From contig JAEPQH010000012.1 of assembly GCA_017640605.1 (NCBI GenBank), positions 44,924 to 108,923 on the forward strand: DNA of 64,000 nucleotides. The letters run 5' to 3'. This stretch comes from Balneolaceae bacterium. Lineage in GTDB: Bacteria > Bacteroidota > Rhodothermia > Balneolales > Balneolaceae. A program made the translations under genes and the position numbers. Every line of letters starts with the position of its first letter. The stretch's first letter is position 1. Of this stretch, positions 47,204 to 57,339 are shown in pieces. Below the pieces are notes generated by a model. That model did not search any database and was not told where the DNA came from. It saw nothing but the letters and a program-made list of their open reading frames with translations.

Positions 47204-47568
47204 TCTTCCACTTCTATTAGTCCGTGTTCTTTCATAAACGTTTCAAACGATTCTTCATCAAACCCAACCAGCACAGAATCTTCGAAAACAAGAACCGGGC
47301 GTTTTATCATACTTTGATTATCAAACAAAAGCTGAAGCATTTCTTCATCAGTTGGATTCAACTCTTTAATCTTTAGATTTCTGTATGTTGTTCCTCGGTT
47401 ATTTACCAACACATCCAAACCCACCTTAAACTCAAGATCCTTTAGTTCGTCGAGAGTTAATGGCTCTTTTTTTACGTTGATGAACTCAAAAGCAATATCC
47501 CGCTCTTCCAGCCACTTCTTGGTATCTCTTATTTTATTACAATTTGGAATGCCGATAACGTGTAACAT
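47200..47568 (-). CDS. ArsC/Spx-YffB family protein
   Basis: A 122-residue thioredoxin-fold protein of the ArsC family. It has GIPNCNKIRDTKKWLEERDI, with a single Cys and no CxxC, NNRGTTYRNL, and IKRPVLVFEDSVLVGFDEE. These features place it near the YffB/Spx-like branch rather than true arsenate reductase. It is the first gene of an operon with DUF3108 and dut. Precise activity is not assigned. Confidence 0.9.
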   Translation of the reverse strand: MLHVIGIPNCNKIRDTKKWLEERDIAFEFINVKKEPLTLDELKDLEFKVGLDVLVNNRGTTYRNLKIKELNPTDEEMLQLLFDNQSMIKRPVLVFEDSVLVGFDEESFETFMKEHGLIEVEE

Positions 47569-47649
47569 GCGATATATAAATGAATAGTTTCGTATTTTCT
47601 GAAAGATACAATAAGCCGATGTAAAAGTTAGCCCGGAGAGACCACTCTA

Positions 47650-48147
47650 ATGAACAACCTTCTTAAAAAATTATTAATTCTTGCACCTGCTGTTTTTTTG
47701 GGATGGTCGTGCTCCAACGATGACGCACAATCCCAATTTGAAGCGATGGCCTATGGCGAACCGGCTAATTACACCGAAACCAACTTTCAGGGCGATGTTG
47801 TACGAAGTGATAGTGACGATTGGAGAATTTCTCCCCTTTACCAAGGACTTGCTTCGGTACAACCCATTTTCCCCAACCCGGTACAATTTGGCACAAACGT
47901 AACGCTCGAAATTGACATTAAAGGAGCTCCGGCCAGTTCGAGCATCGAAGTAGGTTATTTGAACCAATCTAATCAATGGATTTTCTTGCAGCAGCAGGAT
48001 TTGCAAAATGATTTTGAACTCATCACTTTTCTTATCAATACTCGGCAATTCGGCAGCTCTCTTTCTCAGGCACAAGGCATAAAACGAATGCTAATTTTTG
48101 ACGGCAACCAGCGCCTCATTTCTTATGGTGATATTCTGATTCAATAA
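47650..48147 (+). CDS. Unrecognised lipoprotein
   Basis: A 165-residue protein with a lipoprotein signal (KKLLILAPAVFLGWSC). The mature part, including GQFEAMAYGEPANYTET-like and LIFDGNQRLISYGDILIQ segments, looks mainly beta-stranded, with an Ig-like centre (TLEIDIKGAPASSSIEVGYL). No family was recognised. It lies on the same strand as the following small gene with a 37-base gap. Confidence 0.72.
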   Translation: MNNLLKKLLILAPAVFLGWSCSNDDAQSQFEAMAYGEPANYTETNFQGDVVRSDSDDWRISPLYQGLASVQPIFPNPVQFGTNVTLEIDIKGAPASSSIEVGYLNQSNQWIFLQQQDLQNDFELITFLINTRQFGSSLSQAQGIKRMLIFDGNQRLISYGDILIQ

Positions 48148-48184
48148 GGTTGTTTTAGGCTATCCGAGGTTCTATCTTCAAGCC

Positions 48185-48451
48185 ATGCGTAAACTATACC
48201 CGTCAGAAAAGCTAGTGTTAGCAAGGTTAATTTTTCCAGAACCTTACGATGTATTATTGGAAGAAACCGGACTCCCCTCAGGTGCTTTGCGCGACGATTT
48301 GATCAATCTCATCAATTATCGCTTGATCGAAGTAGTAAATACCGAGGTTGTACAACAAGACAGCACCGCATTTTACGACTCCGACAACCTTCACGACTTT
48401 ACTTTTCGGGCTACAAAAACGGGGCTGAAACAAATACGGGAAACAGTATGA
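48185..48451 (+). CDS. Small winged-helix-like protein of unknown function
   Basis: An 88-residue protein. Predicted helices and the order of residues (EKLVLARLIFPEPYDVLLEE, RDDLINLINYRLIEVV, TFRATKTGLKQIRE) resemble a winged helix with LTxKGLxxI-type end. It overlaps the start of the biotinyl-carrier gene by 4 bases, suggesting translational coupling. Function not assigned. Confidence 0.68.
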   Translation: MRKLYPSEKLVLARLIFPEPYDVLLEETGLPSGALRDDLINLINYRLIEVVNTEVVQQDSTAFYDSDNLHDFTFRATKTGLKQIRETV

Positions 48452-48954
48452 ACTTTAAAGTAGAATTTGATGAAAAATCACTCGAAATCGACATCAATCA
48501 GGAGAATGGTAGCTATACCGTTGGTGATAACACCACAAGCTTTGAGTTTGAGCAACAAAATGGGCGTTATTATTTAAGGAAGGGAACAAAACTCTACACC
48601 ATCGATAATGTAAAGGTAGAAAACTCCACCGTAGAATTTTCAATTGATGGTGCTTGGTATAAAGCAGATGTAAAAGACGAACAGCAGTTATTGCTCGATA
48701 AACTTGGCTTTAAATCTGCATCTGCTTCATCTGAAGGGAAATTAAATTCTCCAATGCCCGGTAAAATTTTAGATATCATGGTTGAGGAAGGAGAAGCCGT
48801 AACAAAAGGACAACCAGTTGCAATCCTAGAAGCCATGAAAATGGAAAACGAGTTAAAATCGCCTGTAGATGGTACTGTGACCAAAATAGTTGCCGAAGTG
48901 GGACAATCGGTGGAGAAGAAAACCCCAATTTTAGAAATAGAAGCTATTGGATAA
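48448..48954 (+). CDS. Biotin/lipoyl carrier domain protein (BCCP-like)
   Basis: A 168-residue protein. The C-terminal 70 residues form a biotinyl domain with Lys131 in EAMKMEN, flanked by SPMPGKILDIMVEEGE and SPVDGTVTKI. The N-terminal part is a beta-domain typical of the biotin carrier subunits of acyl-CoA carboxylases such as those for propionyl-CoA or acetyl-CoA. The other carboxylase subunits are not nearby. It overlaps murA by 8 bases. Confidence 0.92.
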   Translation: MNFKVEFDEKSLEIDINQENGSYTVGDNTTSFEFEQQNGRYYLRKGTKLYTIDNVKVENSTVEFSIDGAWYKADVKDEQQLLLDKLGFKSASASSEGKLNSPMPGKILDIMVEEGEAVTKGQPVAILEAMKMENELKSPVDGTVTKIVAEVGQSVEKKTPILEIEAIG

Positions 48955-50215
48955 ATTTATTATCAAAGGTGGAACTCCTTTAAAAGGAACCATCGCTATA
49001 AGCGGTTCAAAAAACGCCGCATTACCTATTATTGCAGGAGCGTTACTGGCTGATTCGCCAGTTACCATTCATAACATTCCACGCCTGCAAGACATTTACA
49101 CCTTCAGCAATGTACTGCGTGTTGTGGGTGCTAAAGTTGATTTCAAAGAGCAGGAAAACACGGTAGAAATTGACCCAACGCTCGTTTCTTACTTAGAAGC
49201 GCCCTACGACTTGGTTCGTAAAATGCGAGCTTCTTTCTATATGCTGGGCGCATTAGTTGGTAAACACGGTTACGCGAAAGTTTCCTTACCGGGTGGGTGC
49301 GCTTGGGGACCTCGTCCGGTAGATTTACACCTGAAAGGGATGGAAGCCATGGGAATTAAAATCACCTTGGATAAAGGTTACGTTATTGCCAAAGCTACAG
49401 AAGAATTACATGGAGAAAGTTTCACGCTGGAACCGAGTAGTGTAGGTGCTACCGTAAATTTATTGTTGGCATCCGTATTAAGAGCGAAGAAATTCACCAT
49501 AAAAAACGCCGCAAAAGAGCCTGATGTAGTACAACTTTGCAACTTTTTGGTTGAGATGGGCGCTAATATCGAAGGTATTGGTACTGATACTTTAACCATT
49601 CGAAAAGTGAAGCAACTTAAAGGGATTGAAATCAGTAACGATCCCGATCGCATTGAGTTGGGCACCTATATGATTGCCGGTGCCATGCATCCAGATTCCG
49701 AACTTACACTTACGGGTTGTAATGCGGATCATTTAGGGAATTTCCCTGAACTACTTCGCCAAACAGGGACTAAAGTAACTATAGACGGAAGCACCATTCA
49801 CATCAAAGCACCGGAAACCTTAAAACCGGTTTCTATAAAAACGGATATTTACCCGGGCTTCCCTACCGATTTACAAGCACAGTGGGCTACGATGCTTACC
49901 CAAGCCGCTGGTAATTCATCTGTTACCGACACCGTTTATTTTGATCGTTTTAGTTACGTTCCGGAGCTTACCCGCTTGGGCGCCGATATGGATGTTGAAC
50001 AAAACACGGTAAACATTAAAGGGAAAACACCTTTAACCGGTGCTTCTGTGATGAGCACTGACCTACGTGCGAGTGTGAGCTTAGTATTGGCAGCAATGAT
50101 CGCAAAAAACACCTCGGAAGTGCTTCGTGTTTATCATTTAGATCGCGGTTACGAATCGTTGGAAAATAAATTGAATCCCGTAGGTGCAAAAATTACCCGG
50201 GTTGAGGATAATTAA
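48947..50215 (+). CDS. murA: UDP-N-acetylglucosamine 1-carboxyvinyltransferase
   Basis: A 422-residue enzyme for the first committed step of peptidoglycan synthesis, transfer of enolpyruvate from PEP to UDP-GlcNAc. The start is TTG 48947, inside the previous gene. It has the N-terminal SGSKNAALPI, the active-site Cys118 in SLPGGCAWGPRPVDLHL, YDLVRKMRASFYMLGAL, and GFPTDLQAQWATMLTQA. Cys118 is the fosfomycin target residue. Confidence 0.98.
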   Translation: MDKFIIKGGTPLKGTIAISGSKNAALPIIAGALLADSPVTIHNIPRLQDIYTFSNVLRVVGAKVDFKEQENTVEIDPTLVSYLEAPYDLVRKMRASFYMLGALVGKHGYAKVSLPGGCAWGPRPVDLHLKGMEAMGIKITLDKGYVIAKATEELHGESFTLEPSSVGATVNLLLASVLRAKKFTIKNAAKEPDVVQLCNFLVEMGANIEGIGTDTLTIRKVKQLKGIEISNDPDRIELGTYMIAGAMHPDSELTLTGCNADHLGNFPELLRQTGTKVTIDGSTIHIKAPETLKPVSIKTDIYPGFPTDLQAQWATMLTQAAGNSSVTDTVYFDRFSYVPELTRLGADMDVEQNTVNIKGKTPLTGASVMSTDLRASVSLVLAAMIAKNTSEVLRVYHLDRGYESLENKLNPVGAKITRVEDN

Positions 50216-50244
50216 TCACAGATTATAGATTTTAGCTGAATGAA

Positions 50245-50278
50245 CCAGTAATGGCGCAAGGCCTTGCGCCGTTACTGG
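50245..50278. repeat. 34-base palindrome after murA
   Basis: CCAGTAA-T-GGCGCAAGG (50245-50261) is an inverted copy of CCTTGCGCC-G-TTACTGG (50262-50278), apart from one T/G pair. No T-run follows, so it is a strong hairpin but not a classical terminator. Confidence 0.7.
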
Positions 50279-50523
50279 CTATAAGTATGTAAATCCATTT
50301 AAAATTGCTATTAATATAGTTGTTTGGTTTCAGCCCATTCCCAATTGAAGGTCGTTTCTAATTAACATTAACAAGAAGTAGAGCTAAGCTTTTTAAGTTG
50401 AATAGAACGATTTACAAGCTTCGTGTGATTGAAGATGACCTTACGCCGTCACCGGTTCAATAAGAATTGAATCTTACCTCATAATTCATATTTCTTTAGT
50501 CTTTTCCTCCCCCTATATTGCTA

Positions 50524-50539
50524 TGTGATAAAAATCACA
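50524..50539. promoter_or_regulatory. CRP/FNR-family-like site
   Basis: TGTGA-TAAAAA-TCACA (50524-50539) matches the symmetric consensus TGTGA-N6-TCACA exactly in both half-sites. It lies 347 bases before the ribonuclease G/E start. The window also encodes a Crp/Fnr regulator at 28364, but a link is only an inference. Confidence 0.45.
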
Positions 50540-50886
50540 CACAAGAGTTTTTTATATCGCATATTAAGTATTGCTTTACGCACAAAATACATATCAAAGA
50601 AAATTCTCAGTTTCGCTGTTTGCAGATGAAATAAGCGATCACTGCACCGAATTACTTAGCTTTTGCTCATTACTATTTTTCGTTTTTAAGCAAACGCTAA
50701 CTACTGATTCCACCTTGGAATCCCCACCAATTTTTAAAGAATTAACTGGCAAAAATAACGCCGGAGACGCACAACCACTTCCACAAAGCCTAACCTACAA
50801 TTCGTGGAAAGTAACAGGTACCATTAAAAAAATAAGAAGATGGCTGGTTGTGACCGGGAAAACGTGCCTAGAAAAAGAATATCTAG

Positions 50887-52662
50887 ATGAAAAATCAAAT
50901 TATCATACACTCTTCGGGCAATCAGACCCGAATTGCGCTGATCGAACAAGGAGAATTAGCGCAGCTTTTCATAGAATCAGAGGAAAATCAACGTACCGTT
51001 GGCAACATTTATGTAGCTCGGGTTCATAAAGTAATGAGCGGCATCCGCGCCGCATTTATCGACATGGGAACGCCCAAAGATGCGTTCCTTCACTTCTCCG
51101 ACGCAGGCGATCATCTCGACAGCTACATCCGAATGTTGAATGGCAAAAATGCTATTCCTTCTAGCCTGGACGGAGAAATCAAGAACAAAGAAAATATGAG
51201 CAATGTGCAAAAACAGTTGCTCGCCGGTAAAGTTCTTAAGAACGGTCAGAAGTTATTGGTTCAAATTGTGAAAGAACCTATTGGATCGAAAGGTCCGCGA
51301 GTTTCTACTGATATCACCATTGCCGGGCGGTTTCTGGTGCTAATTCCGATGGGCGATTACATTGCCGTTTCTAAGCGTATCAGCAATTATAAAGAGCGAC
51401 GACGTTTAAAAAGCATTCTCAATAAGATGCTTCCTGATGGATTTGGCGTAATTGTACGAACAGTTGCTCAAAATCAGGATGCGCAGGCTATTGAAGACGA
51501 TTTGCGTACCGTGCTTAAAAAGTGGGAATTAATCGTAGATCGTGTGGATAATGCGAAACCACCATCGCTTTTGTACAAAGATCTGGATATGACCGAAAGT
51601 CTGATTCGCGATTTATTTGCCAAAAATTACGATCGAGTACTTATCGACGACCCAAAGATGTACCGGCAGATAAAGAGCTATGTGAGTCAGATAGCGCCGC
51701 ATATGGTCCCGAATGTGGAGTTATACAATCGGAAACAACACATTTTCGATTTCATGAAAATCGCTGAAGATGTAAACTCCATCTTCTCCCCTCGCGTACG
51801 CTTAAAAATGGGTGGATATTTAATTTTTGAGCAAACCGAAGCCATGTACGTGGTAGATGTTAACTCAGGTCCGTATGCTGCCAAAGAGCGTCAGGAAGAC
51901 AACTCGCTCAAAACGAATCTCGAAGCTGCTCGTGAAATTGCCAAGCAGTTACGCTTAAGAGATATTGGCGGAATTATCGTAGTTGATTTCATCGATTTGA
52001 AGGACGATAAAAACCGTAAGAAGATTTACGATGAGCTGAAAAAAGAATTCCGTAAAGATCCTGCCAAAACAAATGTGATTGGCATGAGCGATTTCGGTTT
52101 GGTTCAAATCACTCGTCAGAGAATTCGCCCCAGTGTGGTGAATTCGGTATCAAAAGTTTGCCCGATGTGTGGTGGATCCGGCAGTGTGGTTAGCCAAAAT
52201 ACTATACTCACAGACATTGAAAGCTGGATCAGTAAGTTCAAACACAACACGAAATACCGAGCACTCGATCTATATGTGAATCCATATTTGAAGTCGTATC
52301 TCACCAAAGGATTATTCAGTCGCCGTTGGAAATGGATGACTAGATTCGGGCTCAAAATTACCATCATCGGTGATGAGAAGACTTCACTAAATGAATTTCA
52401 CGCTACTCTAGCAGGCTCCGACATCAACATAACGGATGCAGTAATGAGTGGAGCATCGATTGATGAACTGTTAAATCGACAGGAGCTGGAAGAAATAAAT
52501 AGTGGCCAACATGATCGCAGCAACTTGGATATTACCAAAAAGCCTCAGCGACAGAACAATGGCAACTCAAGAAATTCTGACAGATCACGAAATAATAGTG
52601 GTGGCCGTTCGTCGAATAATGGCGGTCGAGGTAACCGGAATTATCAGAAAGACGCCAACTAG
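50887..52662 (+). CDS. rng: Ribonuclease G/E family endoribonuclease
   Basis: A 591-residue RNase with an S1 RNA-binding segment (about 37-125), RNase-H-like and 5'-sensor regions, and the catalytic DNase I-like domain with VVDVNSGPYAAK and GGIIVVDFIDLKDD. The Zn-link CPMCGGSG is intact. The C-terminal tail (about 545-591) is rich in Asn, Arg, Gly and Ser and looks disordered, with RNA-binding character. It matures rRNA and degrades mRNA. Confidence 0.96.
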   Translation: MKNQIIIHSSGNQTRIALIEQGELAQLFIESEENQRTVGNIYVARVHKVMSGIRAAFIDMGTPKDAFLHFSDAGDHLDSYIRMLNGKNAIPSSLDGEIKNKENMSNVQKQLLAGKVLKNGQKLLVQIVKEPIGSKGPRVSTDITIAGRFLVLIPMGDYIAVSKRISNYKERRRLKSILNKMLPDGFGVIVRTVAQNQDAQAIEDDLRTVLKKWELIVDRVDNAKPPSLLYKDLDMTESLIRDLFAKNYDRVLIDDPKMYRQIKSYVSQIAPHMVPNVELYNRKQHIFDFMKIAEDVNSIFSPRVRLKMGGYLIFEQTEAMYVVDVNSGPYAAKERQEDNSLKTNLEAAREIAKQLRLRDIGGIIVVDFIDLKDDKNRKKIYDELKKEFRKDPAKTNVIGMSDFGLVQITRQRIRPSVVNSVSKVCPMCGGSGSVVSQNTILTDIESWISKFKHNTKYRALDLYVNPYLKSYLTKGLFSRRWKWMTRFGLKITIIGDEKTSLNEFHATLAGSDINITDAVMSGASIDELLNRQELEEINSGQHDRSNLDITKKPQRQNNGNSRNSDRSRNNSGGRSSNNGGRGNRNYQKDAN

Positions 52663-52714
52663 ACAGGTTGGCGTAGTATTTGCCCATTCATTCAGGTAAA
52701 ACCAAAGAAATTTT

Positions 52715-53260
52715 ATGAGTGTATTTAATTTACATGCCACTACCGTTGTTGGCATTATTCACAACGGCGAAGCAGCAATTGGTAGCGATGGGCAGGCTAC
52801 ATTAGATAAAACGGTGATGAAAAGCACTGTTAAGAAAGTTCGAAAATTACACGGCGGAAAAGTTCTAGCAGGCTTTGCCGGTTCTACAGCCGATGCCTTT
52901 ACCCTTTTTGAACGCTACGAAGAAAAACTAAGCGAATATAACGGCAACATGCAGCGGGCTGCTGTGGAACTTGCCAAAGACTGGCGTAAGGATAAATACC
53001 TGCAGAAGTTGGAAGCTTTGCTGGTGGTGATGGATAAAGACTATGCCTTAGTTATTTCCGGACAGGGAGATGTTATTGAGCCCGACGACAACATTGTGAC
53101 CATTGGAAGTGGTGGGAGTTATGCCTTAGCCGCCGCTCGAGCCATGGTTAAACACGCACCGGAAATGAAAGCGGTTGATATTGTATCAGAAGCACTGCGT
53201 ATTGCTGCCGATATCGACATTTATTCCAATCATAACCGAACGCTACTAGAGATTAATTAA
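52715..53260 (+). CDS. hslV: ATP-dependent protease peptidase subunit HslV
   Basis: A 181-residue peptidase of the HslUV complex. The mature N-terminal Thr (position 9 in HATTVVGI) is the nucleophile, exposed after removal of the short propeptide. [25 protein letters not shown] and [16 protein letters not shown] are typical. hslU follows after 1 base. Confidence 0.98.
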   Translation: MSVFNLHATTVVGIIHNGEAAIGSDGQATLDKTVMKSTVKKVRKLHGGKVLAGFAGSTADAFTLFERYEEKLSEYNGNMQRAAVELAKDWRKDKYLQKLEALLVVMDKDYALVISGQGDVIEPDDNIVTIGSGGSYALAAARAMVKHAPEMKAVDIVSEALRIAADIDIYSNHNRTLLEIN

Positions 53261-53261
53261 C

Positions 53262-54653
53262 ATGATTGATGCAAAGAATTTAACGCCACAACAAGTTGTA
53301 AGAGAGCTCGATAAATACATTATCGGACAAAAAGAAGCTAAGAGATCGGTAGCCATCGCACTAAGAAATCGCTGGCGCCGAATGAATGCCGACGAGGAAA
53401 TCAGAGAAGAAATTGTACCGAATAATATTCTGCTGATTGGACCGACAGGTGTTGGTAAAACCGAAATCGCGCGTAGATTATCGAGACTGGCAGGAGCTCC
53501 TTTTGTAAAAGTAGAAGCTTCGAAATTTACTGAAGTTGGTTACGTAGGTCGCGATGTTGAGTCTATGATTCGTGATTTAATGGATTATGCATTGAACATG
53601 GTAAAAGACGAAATGCAGGAACGCGTAAAAGAAAAAGCCGCCGAAATGGTGGAAGAGCGCATTCTAGATATTCTCATCCCTCCTGTTCGTAAATCAGCTA
53701 CCAATCCCCAAAAAGATGCGGTTGGCTTTAATGTGAATAACGCAACCGATGAAGAACTGAATGAACGTACCCGTGAGCGATTCCGTGAAAAACTGAAAAA
53801 CGGCGAGCTCGATGATCGTAAAATCGAGATCGAAGTTAAAAGCTCAAAAGCCCCGATGATGCAGGTATTCGGTCCGGGCGGAATGGAAGAAATGGGCGTT
53901 AATTTGCAGGATATGCTTGGAGGAATGGGCAAAAACAAGAAATCAAAACGAAAAGTACCGATTTCTGAAGCCCGAGAGATTTTACTGGATGAAGAATCCG
54001 AAAAGTTAATTGATCACGAATCGGCCGTTCAGGAAGCTTTAGAGCGAGTACAAAAGCAAGGCATCGTGTTCATCGACGAGATTGATAAAATCGCTGAACC
54101 GAGTACCGGCGCCGGAAAAAGTGGTCCGGATGTAAGCCGGCAAGGTGTACAACGTGACCTCCTTCCTATTGTAGAAGGTAGCACCGTTAGCACCAAGCAT
54201 GGAATCGTAAAAACCGATCATATATTATTTATCGGATCGGGTGCATTTCATGTGTCTAAACCGTCTGATTTAATTCCGGAACTTCAAGGTCGTTTCCCAA
54301 TTAGAGTTGAACTGAATTCGCTTACCGAAAGTGATTTTGTAGAGATTTTATCGAAACCAAAAAATGCCTTAACAAAGCAATACATTGCCATGTTGGCCGC
54401 CGAAGGTGTAACTATAAACTTTACTGAAGAAGCTGTAGCCGAGCTGGCTCGCATTGCGGCATTGGTAAATTCTCAGGTAGAAAATATTGGCGCTCGCAGA
54501 CTACATACCATTATGTCGTCGTTGTTCGACGAGTTGCTCTTTGCCGTTCCGGATGATATCAACAGTGGAGAGATTAACATTGACAAGGCCTACGTCGAAA
54601 AACAACTCGACGGTTTGGTGAAAGACAAAGATCTTAGCCATTACATCCTTTAA
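53262..54653 (+). CDS. hslU: ATP-dependent protease ATPase subunit HslU
   Basis: A 463-residue AAA+ unfoldase that feeds proteins into HslV. Walker A is GPTGVGKTE (60-68), Walker B is VFIDEIDK, and the intermediate domain spans about 110-240. The conserved GYVGRDVE and the C-terminal LSHYIL tail, which docks into HslV, are present. Confidence 0.98.
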   Translation: MIDAKNLTPQQVVRELDKYIIGQKEAKRSVAIALRNRWRRMNADEEIREEIVPNNILLIGPTGVGKTEIARRLSRLAGAPFVKVEASKFTEVGYVGRDVESMIRDLMDYALNMVKDEMQERVKEKAAEMVEERILDILIPPVRKSATNPQKDAVGFNVNNATDEELNERTRERFREKLKNGELDDRKIEIEVKSSKAPMMQVFGPGGMEEMGVNLQDMLGGMGKNKKSKRKVPISEAREILLDEESEKLIDHESAVQEALERVQKQGIVFIDEIDKIAEPSTGAGKSGPDVSRQGVQRDLLPIVEGSTVSTKHGIVKTDHILFIGSGAFHVSKPSDLIPELQGRFPIRVELNSLTESDFVEILSKPKNALTKQYIAMLAAEGVTINFTEEAVAELARIAALVNSQVENIGARRLHTIMSSLFDELLFAVPDDINSGEINIDKAYVEKQLDGLVKDKDLSHYIL

Positions 54654-54725
54654 CGTGGTTTTGAACATGTAGATTTATTACAATGGAAACCGCCGAACTA
54701 ATTTTCTCGTATTTAGGTAATATTT

Positions 54726-56660
54726 ATGACAGCAATAACACGACTTCAAATGACTATTAAGAGATTCCTGATTCCGAGCGCGATCATTTCCATTGTATTA
54801 TTTTTTCTAAGCTTCACCGGTGTAGATGATGTCGTTAAAACTAAAAATGACGACACCACCAATCTCACTAAATATGTACAGGCGCAACGCAGCATCGTCC
54901 AAAACTACTTTGGCTACCCCGATGTAGATATGATGTACCGCGCAAGTATCCGATACATGGTGAACGCCATCGAAGATTCTACGCTACAGATTGAAGGAAC
55001 TCCTATCGACACCACTTTTCCCGGTTTGGATGTTAGTTCCATTCGTGATGCTTATGAAAATTTCGAATCAGCCTATTTGTATGTCGCAAATAATAGTCCC
55101 GATGAAGACATGAAGCGACTCACTGAAGTTGCTATTCGTGGCTTATTCTCTACACTCGACCCACATTCTGTATTTATCGAAGCCCGAGAAAGTGAAGTAG
55201 ATCAGGAGAACTTCGCCGGAAAATTTCAGGGAATTGGTGTTCAGTTTAATATCATTCAGGATACCATCACGGTAGTTACCGCAATCGCTGGCGGACCAAG
55301 TGATCAGCTCGGTATTCAATCGGGAGATCGAATTATACAAATTGAAGATTCCACTGCGGTTGGCTTCGAAAATGAGGATGTTGTAAAACGTCTTCGCGGT
55401 GAAAAAGGAACCAAAGTTAAAGTGACCATCAAACGCCCCGGTGTACGAAATCCATTGAATTTCACCATAACTCGCGATGATATTCCCCTATACACCGTGG
55501 ATGCATCCTATATGCTTGACGACCAGACAGGCTACATCAAAATAAACCGATTCGCTGCCACTACCCACGACGAGTTTATGCAAGCGATGGAAGAATTACA
55601 GCCAATGGGTATGGAGCGATTAGTGCTTGATTTACGTGGAAATCCCGGCGGATATTTAGGTCAGGCCGTGGCTATTGCTGAAGAGTTTTTCCCAAGAGGA
55701 ACTGAATTAGTGGCCACTGAAAGCCGTCATAATCGCTTCACTCAGGAGTATTTTTCCCGTAAAGATGGCGTGTTCAAAGATAAGCCTGTGATTGTTTTGG
55801 TTGATGAAGGTGCTGCCTCAGCAAGTGAAATTGTATCCGGTGCGTTACAAGATCATGACCGTGCATTGGTTGTGGGTCGCCGTACTTTCGGTAAAGGCCT
55901 TGTTCAACAACAATACGAATTGATCGACAAAAGCATGGTTCGGGTGACTATTTCACGCTACATGACTCCTTCCGGTCGCGTGATTCAGAAATCTTTCACT
56001 GAAGGTGGTGGCGAGGAATACGCTTACGAGATTTATCAGCGAAACGATAACGCCATGAACGATGCGGTTGAATTTGTAGATCAGATTCCGGATTCCTTGC
56101 ACTATAAAACCGATGCAGGTCGCACGGTGTACGGAGGCGGTGGAATTGTGCCTGATTACATTATCCAACAAGACACTACACGCTCTGGCTACATGATCAA
56201 TTTTGCAATCAGAAAACGTATTTCTTTTGATTTTGTACGCGATTACCTCGATCAGAATGGTGATGAGTTTCGAGCGCAGTGGGAAGATGATTTTGAGGAC
56301 TTCCGAACCAATTTCACTTGGAACGAAAACGAGATGAATTCCTTTAAAGATCGCCTGATTAGTGAAGGATTTGTTATCACTGATGAAGTAACTTCACCTA
56401 AATTCGAAAACGATTCACTGTTTGTCCCTGCAGGATACTTTGAAGAAGTACAATGGATGGCTGAAGGAAGAATGAAAGCTGAAATTGCCCGACAAGTTTG
56501 GGGCATGCAGTATTTCTATCCTGTAGTAAACGATTATTTCGATACCACCCTCAAAGAAGCCATGACCCTGTGGGGTGCTTATGGACGATTAGAAGCCTTA
56601 GCCAAAGGACAAGCATCCTTAGATGAAGTAAGCAATTTCGATCCCGACGGTGGGATGTAA
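54726..56660 (+). CDS. S41 family C-terminal processing protease (CtpA-like)
   Basis: A 644-residue protease with an N-terminal signal anchor (FLIPSAIISIVLFFLSF); ATG 54753 is an alternative start. A PDZ domain (about 160-250, FQGIGVQFNI and GGPSDQLGIQSGDRII) precedes the catalytic domain with VLDLRGNPGGYLGQAV and VDEGAASASEIVSGALQDH (nucleophile Ser) and the Lys in GRRTFGKGLVQQ. It likely trims proteins in the periplasm. A terminator follows. Confidence 0.94.
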   Translation: MTAITRLQMTIKRFLIPSAIISIVLFFLSFTGVDDVVKTKNDDTTNLTKYVQAQRSIVQNYFGYPDVDMMYRASIRYMVNAIEDSTLQIEGTPIDTTFPGLDVSSIRDAYENFESAYLYVANNSPDEDMKRLTEVAIRGLFSTLDPHSVFIEARESEVDQENFAGKFQGIGVQFNIIQDTITVVTAIAGGPSDQLGIQSGDRIIQIEDSTAVGFENEDVVKRLRGEKGTKVKVTIKRPGVRNPLNFTITRDDIPLYTVDASYMLDDQTGYIKINRFAATTHDEFMQAMEELQPMGMERLVLDLRGNPGGYLGQAVAIAEEFFPRGTELVATESRHNRFTQEYFSRKDGVFKDKPVIVLVDEGAASASEIVSGALQDHDRALVVGRRTFGKGLVQQQYELIDKSMVRVTISRYMTPSGRVIQKSFTEGGGEEYAYEIYQRNDNAMNDAVEFVDQIPDSLHYKTDAGRTVYGGGGIVPDYIIQQDTTRSGYMINFAIRKRISFDFVRDYLDQNGDEFRAQWEDDFEDFRTNFTWNENEMNSFKDRLISEGFVITDEVTSPKFENDSLFVPAGYFEEVQWMAEGRMKAEIARQVWGMQYFYPVVNDYFDTTLKEAMTLWGAYGRLEALAKGQASLDEVSNFDPDGGM

Positions 56661-56687
56661 TTCTTAACTCACCTATTTAGATTATTC

Positions 56688-56717
56688 AAGCCCGTGAAGC
56701 ATTCGCGGGCTTTTTTA
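56688..56717 (+). terminator. Terminator of the S41 protease gene
   Basis: AAGCCCG-TG and CG-CGGGCTT form a 9-bp stem (one T-G pair) with a 7-base loop, followed by a T-run. Confidence 0.9.
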
Positions 56718-57339
56718 TTTGCAAGAAGGCTTAGAATGTAAAGGGTTAAATTAGGAATGTTAAATTGGAAGAGGTACCCATTTAACTCAATTCATTTTCG
56801 TAAGAGTTCGACATGGTAATCCCTGGAACTACGAATTACGAATACGGAGTGTAGAAGTACTAAGTAATCCATATTTGAAATTAGTGGTGAGAATGGAATG
56901 TCACTGTCCAATTCAATTCCGCTAACGGGAGATCACTTCGTCGATAACAGCATTAAACTTCAAATGGCTATCGTTCTCCTCGTGATGACGGATAGATATT
57001 TTTTTCTGGTCATTGCGAGGAGCCTTGAAACCTAGAATTGAAAAAAATTAAAACTCGACGCGGCAATCCCTGGAATTACGAATTTTGAATAAGGAGTGTT
57101 GAATTACGAAGTAATCCATATTCCAAATTATTGGTGAGAATGGAATGTTGCTACCTAGATCAATTCCGCTAATGGGAGATCACGTCTTCAAAGAAAGTAA
57201 TAAACTTCAGCTGATAGAACTCATCCTCACAGTTGCAAAGCATAAACTATTATTTTAAGAATAAACTGATGTTGTACTTTGAGAGTAAATCGTGTTTATT
57301 CAACATATTTCAATCTATGCAATTTAACCCAACCAAACT
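56718..57339. repeat. Intergenic stretch with two copies of a ~180-base repeat
   Basis: No gene. Two tandem related copies (about 56817-56990 and 57058-57240) share AATCCCTGGAA, AAGTAATCCATAT, GGTGAGAATGGAATG, AATTCCGCTAA and GGGAGATCAC. A third copy lies at 63690-63866. Each is related to the widespread hairpin that has GAGATCAC...CGTCG and CTCCTCGTGAT arms. The last 100 bases are AT-rich promoter-like DNA for the gene at 57340. Confidence 0.75.

Larger units (their letters stand above)
50216..50886. other. 671-base intergenic stretch upstream of the ribonuclease G gene
   Basis: No convincing gene. It contains a 34-base near-perfect palindrome just after murA (50245-50278), a weak resemblance to it near 50440-50465, and a CRP-like site at 50524-50539. 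The last 330 bases precede the ribonuclease gene and could be a long leader, in which RNase G/E genes often have autoregulatory hairpins; this last point is an inference. Confidence 0.55.

Noticed and set aside
50571..51029. 152-residue ORF before the ribonuclease gene
   Set aside because: Its 3' part overlaps the real ribonuclease start in another frame; composition is not protein-like.
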